This document shows, piece by piece, positions 62,974 through 64,000 of a stretch of DNA of 64,000 nucleotides. A program made the translations under genes and the position numbers. The stretch covers positions 434,001 through 498,000 of the forward strand of contig CAWAZD010000007.1 in NCBI GenBank assembly GCA_963786395.1. The letters run 5' to 3'. The notes beneath the pieces were generated by a model. The model was not told the origin of the DNA. It saw only the letters and a program-made list of their open reading frames with translations, and did no database searches. The stretch comes from Fen-1301 sp963786395 (GTDB lineage Bacteria > Bacteroidota > Ignavibacteria > Ignavibacteriales > Ignavibacteriaceae). Numbering within the stretch: the stretch's first letter is position 1; each line of letters opens with the position of its first letter.

Positions 62974-64000
62974 TATAATTTTTCAAATCTTGCCTGGAAG
63001 AATCTTAAATATTCCGGTTCATAAATCATTTTAAGTCCGGATATAGATTCCCTGTGTTCAAAAACTTCTTCAATCGATTCAGCTACAACATCCATATGAG
63101 CCTGTGTATATACTCTTCTTGGGATAGTTAGTCTTACTAGTTCAAGGTTAGGATAATTATGCTTACCAGTCTGACTATTTCTTCCGGCAGAAACAATGCC
63201 TCTTTCCATTGTGCGAACCCCTGAATCGAGATAGATTTCAGAAGAAAGCGCCTGAGCGGGAAACATGTCTTGTGTAAGATGAGGAAGGAATTTCTTAGCA
63301 TTTAAAAAGACCCCATGACTTCCAATGGGTCTTACTACGGGGACACCCATTGCTATCAATTTATCGCCAAGATAAATAACCTGACCTACTCTAGCTCTAA
63401 TATGGTCTTCATCAACAGATTCGGTAATGCCGATGGCAAGGGCTTCCATATCTCTTCCTGCCAAACCACCATAAGTATGCAGACCTTCATAAACGACAAC
63501 CATATTTCTTGCTTTTGCAAATATTTCATCATCATTCACCGCAAGGAAACCGCCAATATTAACGAGTGCATCTTTTTTGGCGCTCATTGTCGCTCCGTCA
63601 GTAAGATCGCATATCTCCCTAACTATTTCTCTGACAGATTTATCAGCATATCCTTCTTCGCGTTCTTTAATAAAGTATGCATTTTCAGCAACACGTGTCA
63701 TGTCATGAATAATTTTAATCTTGTATTTATTTGCAAGTTCTCTGACAGCTTTAAGATTGCTGAGGGCGATAGGTTGACCGCCCGCCATATTAACAGCGGT
63801 TGCGAGGGCGATATAAGGAATTTTATCGGCTCCATAGGTATCAATTACAATCTGCAGTTTTTTAAGATCGACATTACCTTTAAATGGATGGAGATTATCA
63901 GGATCATGAGCTTCATCGATAATTACATCAATAAACTTTCCACCGGCAAGTTCCTGGTGAAGTCTTGTTGTAGTGAAGTACATATTACCGGGAATTATAT
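62973..64000 (-). CDS. Tyrosine phenol-lyase/tryptophanase family enzyme (5' end outside window)
   Basis: This is a PLP-dependent beta-eliminating lyase. The frame remains open to 64000 (IIPGN precedes MYFTTTRLHQELAGG), so only the C-terminal three quarters are seen. The PLP lysine is in TMSAKKDALVNIGG. GVRTMERGIVSAGRN carries the Met-Glu-Arg-Gly motif whose Arg binds the phenol ring hydroxyl in tyrosine phenol-lyase. E. coli tryptophanase has Val-Glu-Ile-Gly there. The tail LRLTIPRR-like RLTIPRRVYTQAHMDVVAE and IYEPEYLRFFQARFE also favours the phenol-lyase side. Substrate assignment is tentative. The reaction gives phenol or indole plus pyruvate and ammonia. Confidence 0.88.
   Translation of the reverse strand, partial: IIPGNMYFTTTRLHQELAGGKFIDVIIDEAHDPDNLHPFKGNVDLKKLQIVIDTYGADKIPYIALATAVNMAGGQPIALSNLKAVRELANKYKIKIIHDMTRVAENAYFIKEREEGYADKSVREIVREICDLTDGATMSAKKDALVNIGGFLAVNDDEIFAKARNMVVVYEGLHTYGGLAGRDMEALAIGITESVDEDHIRARVGQVIYLGDKLIAMGVPVVRPIGSHGVFLNAKKFLPHLTQDMFPAQALSSEIYLDSGVRTMERGIVSAGRNSQTGKHNYPNLELVRLTIPRRVYTQAHMDVVAESIEEVFEHRESISGLKMIYEPEYLRFFQARFEKL

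Noticed and set aside
1..64000. tRNA, rRNA or riboswitch genes
   Set aside because: I looked for tRNA-like T-loop sequences (GGTTCRANTCC) and for long conserved rRNA or riboswitch cores by eye and found none. A covariance-model scan was not possible.

Overview
This window looks like chromosome from a member of the Bacteroidota/Chlorobiota lineage, most likely Ignavibacteria. The DNA is AT-rich. A very large secreted protein (18554-21937) ends in a type IX secretion sorting domain with the NPFNP motif common in that group. A CarboxypepD_reg/TonB-type receptor is present, and some promoters fit the Bacteroidota pattern TTG-N19-TAnnTTTG (41154-41183 and, on the minus strand, 62248-62277). I see no rRNA, tRNA or CRISPR array.

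Layout. 1-4.4 kb is a repeat-rich accessory stretch: the start of a secreted propeller-like protein, rubrerythrin, a MITE-like element, a Tam-type methyltransferase and an intact IS110-family element. In that element the leader folds into a long stem that covers the transposase ribosome binding site. 4.4-8.2 kb holds a TonB-type receptor with a frameshift at its extreme 3' end, then the remnant of an ABC-2 permease. 8.2-10 kb is a TolB-like/TPR protein. 10.2-18.4 kb is a seven-gene operon for a group-4-hydrogenase/complex-I-like membrane complex. Its catalytic subunits have lost the NiFe ligands and all four N2-type cluster cysteines, which makes it an Ehr-type complex. 18.5-22 kb is the secreted protein, with a predicted Cys-Gln thioester domain. 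22.2-27.9 kb is a complete RND efflux operon. 28-35 kb carries a methyltransferase, DUF5996 and UBP zinc-finger proteins, two MFS transporters, a universal stress protein and a frameshifted porin. 35-41 kb has an acyl-ACP thioesterase, an amidase, a GT4 glycosyltransferase, a large glycosidase and a rhodanese. 41-43 kb has an ArsR/DUF2087 regulator with a GIY-YIG protein and a toxin-antitoxin-like pair. 43-48 kb has an M13 peptidase and a frameshifted GH31 glucosidase.

49-59.4 kb is a redox block: a SWIM protein, a sensor kinase with a CxxCH heme motif in its sensor domain, an NtrC-type sigma54 activator, then Rieske, cytochrome b, an 11-heme cytochrome c and a DUF2339 membrane protein. The natural reading is a redox-sensing two-component system that controls the adjacent quinol-oxidising complex. 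59.5-64 kb has an outer-membrane barrel, a Bax-inhibitor-1 protein, an internally duplicated DMT-like transporter, an Lrp regulator and a tyrosine phenol-lyase/tryptophanase cut by the window edge.

Gene decay is a recurring theme. Three genes carry single-base frameshifts (near 7207, about 34860 and 46526), one permease survives only as a fragment, and one zinc-finger gene seems to have lost its ATG. These could be real decay or consensus errors, and read-level checking would separate the two.
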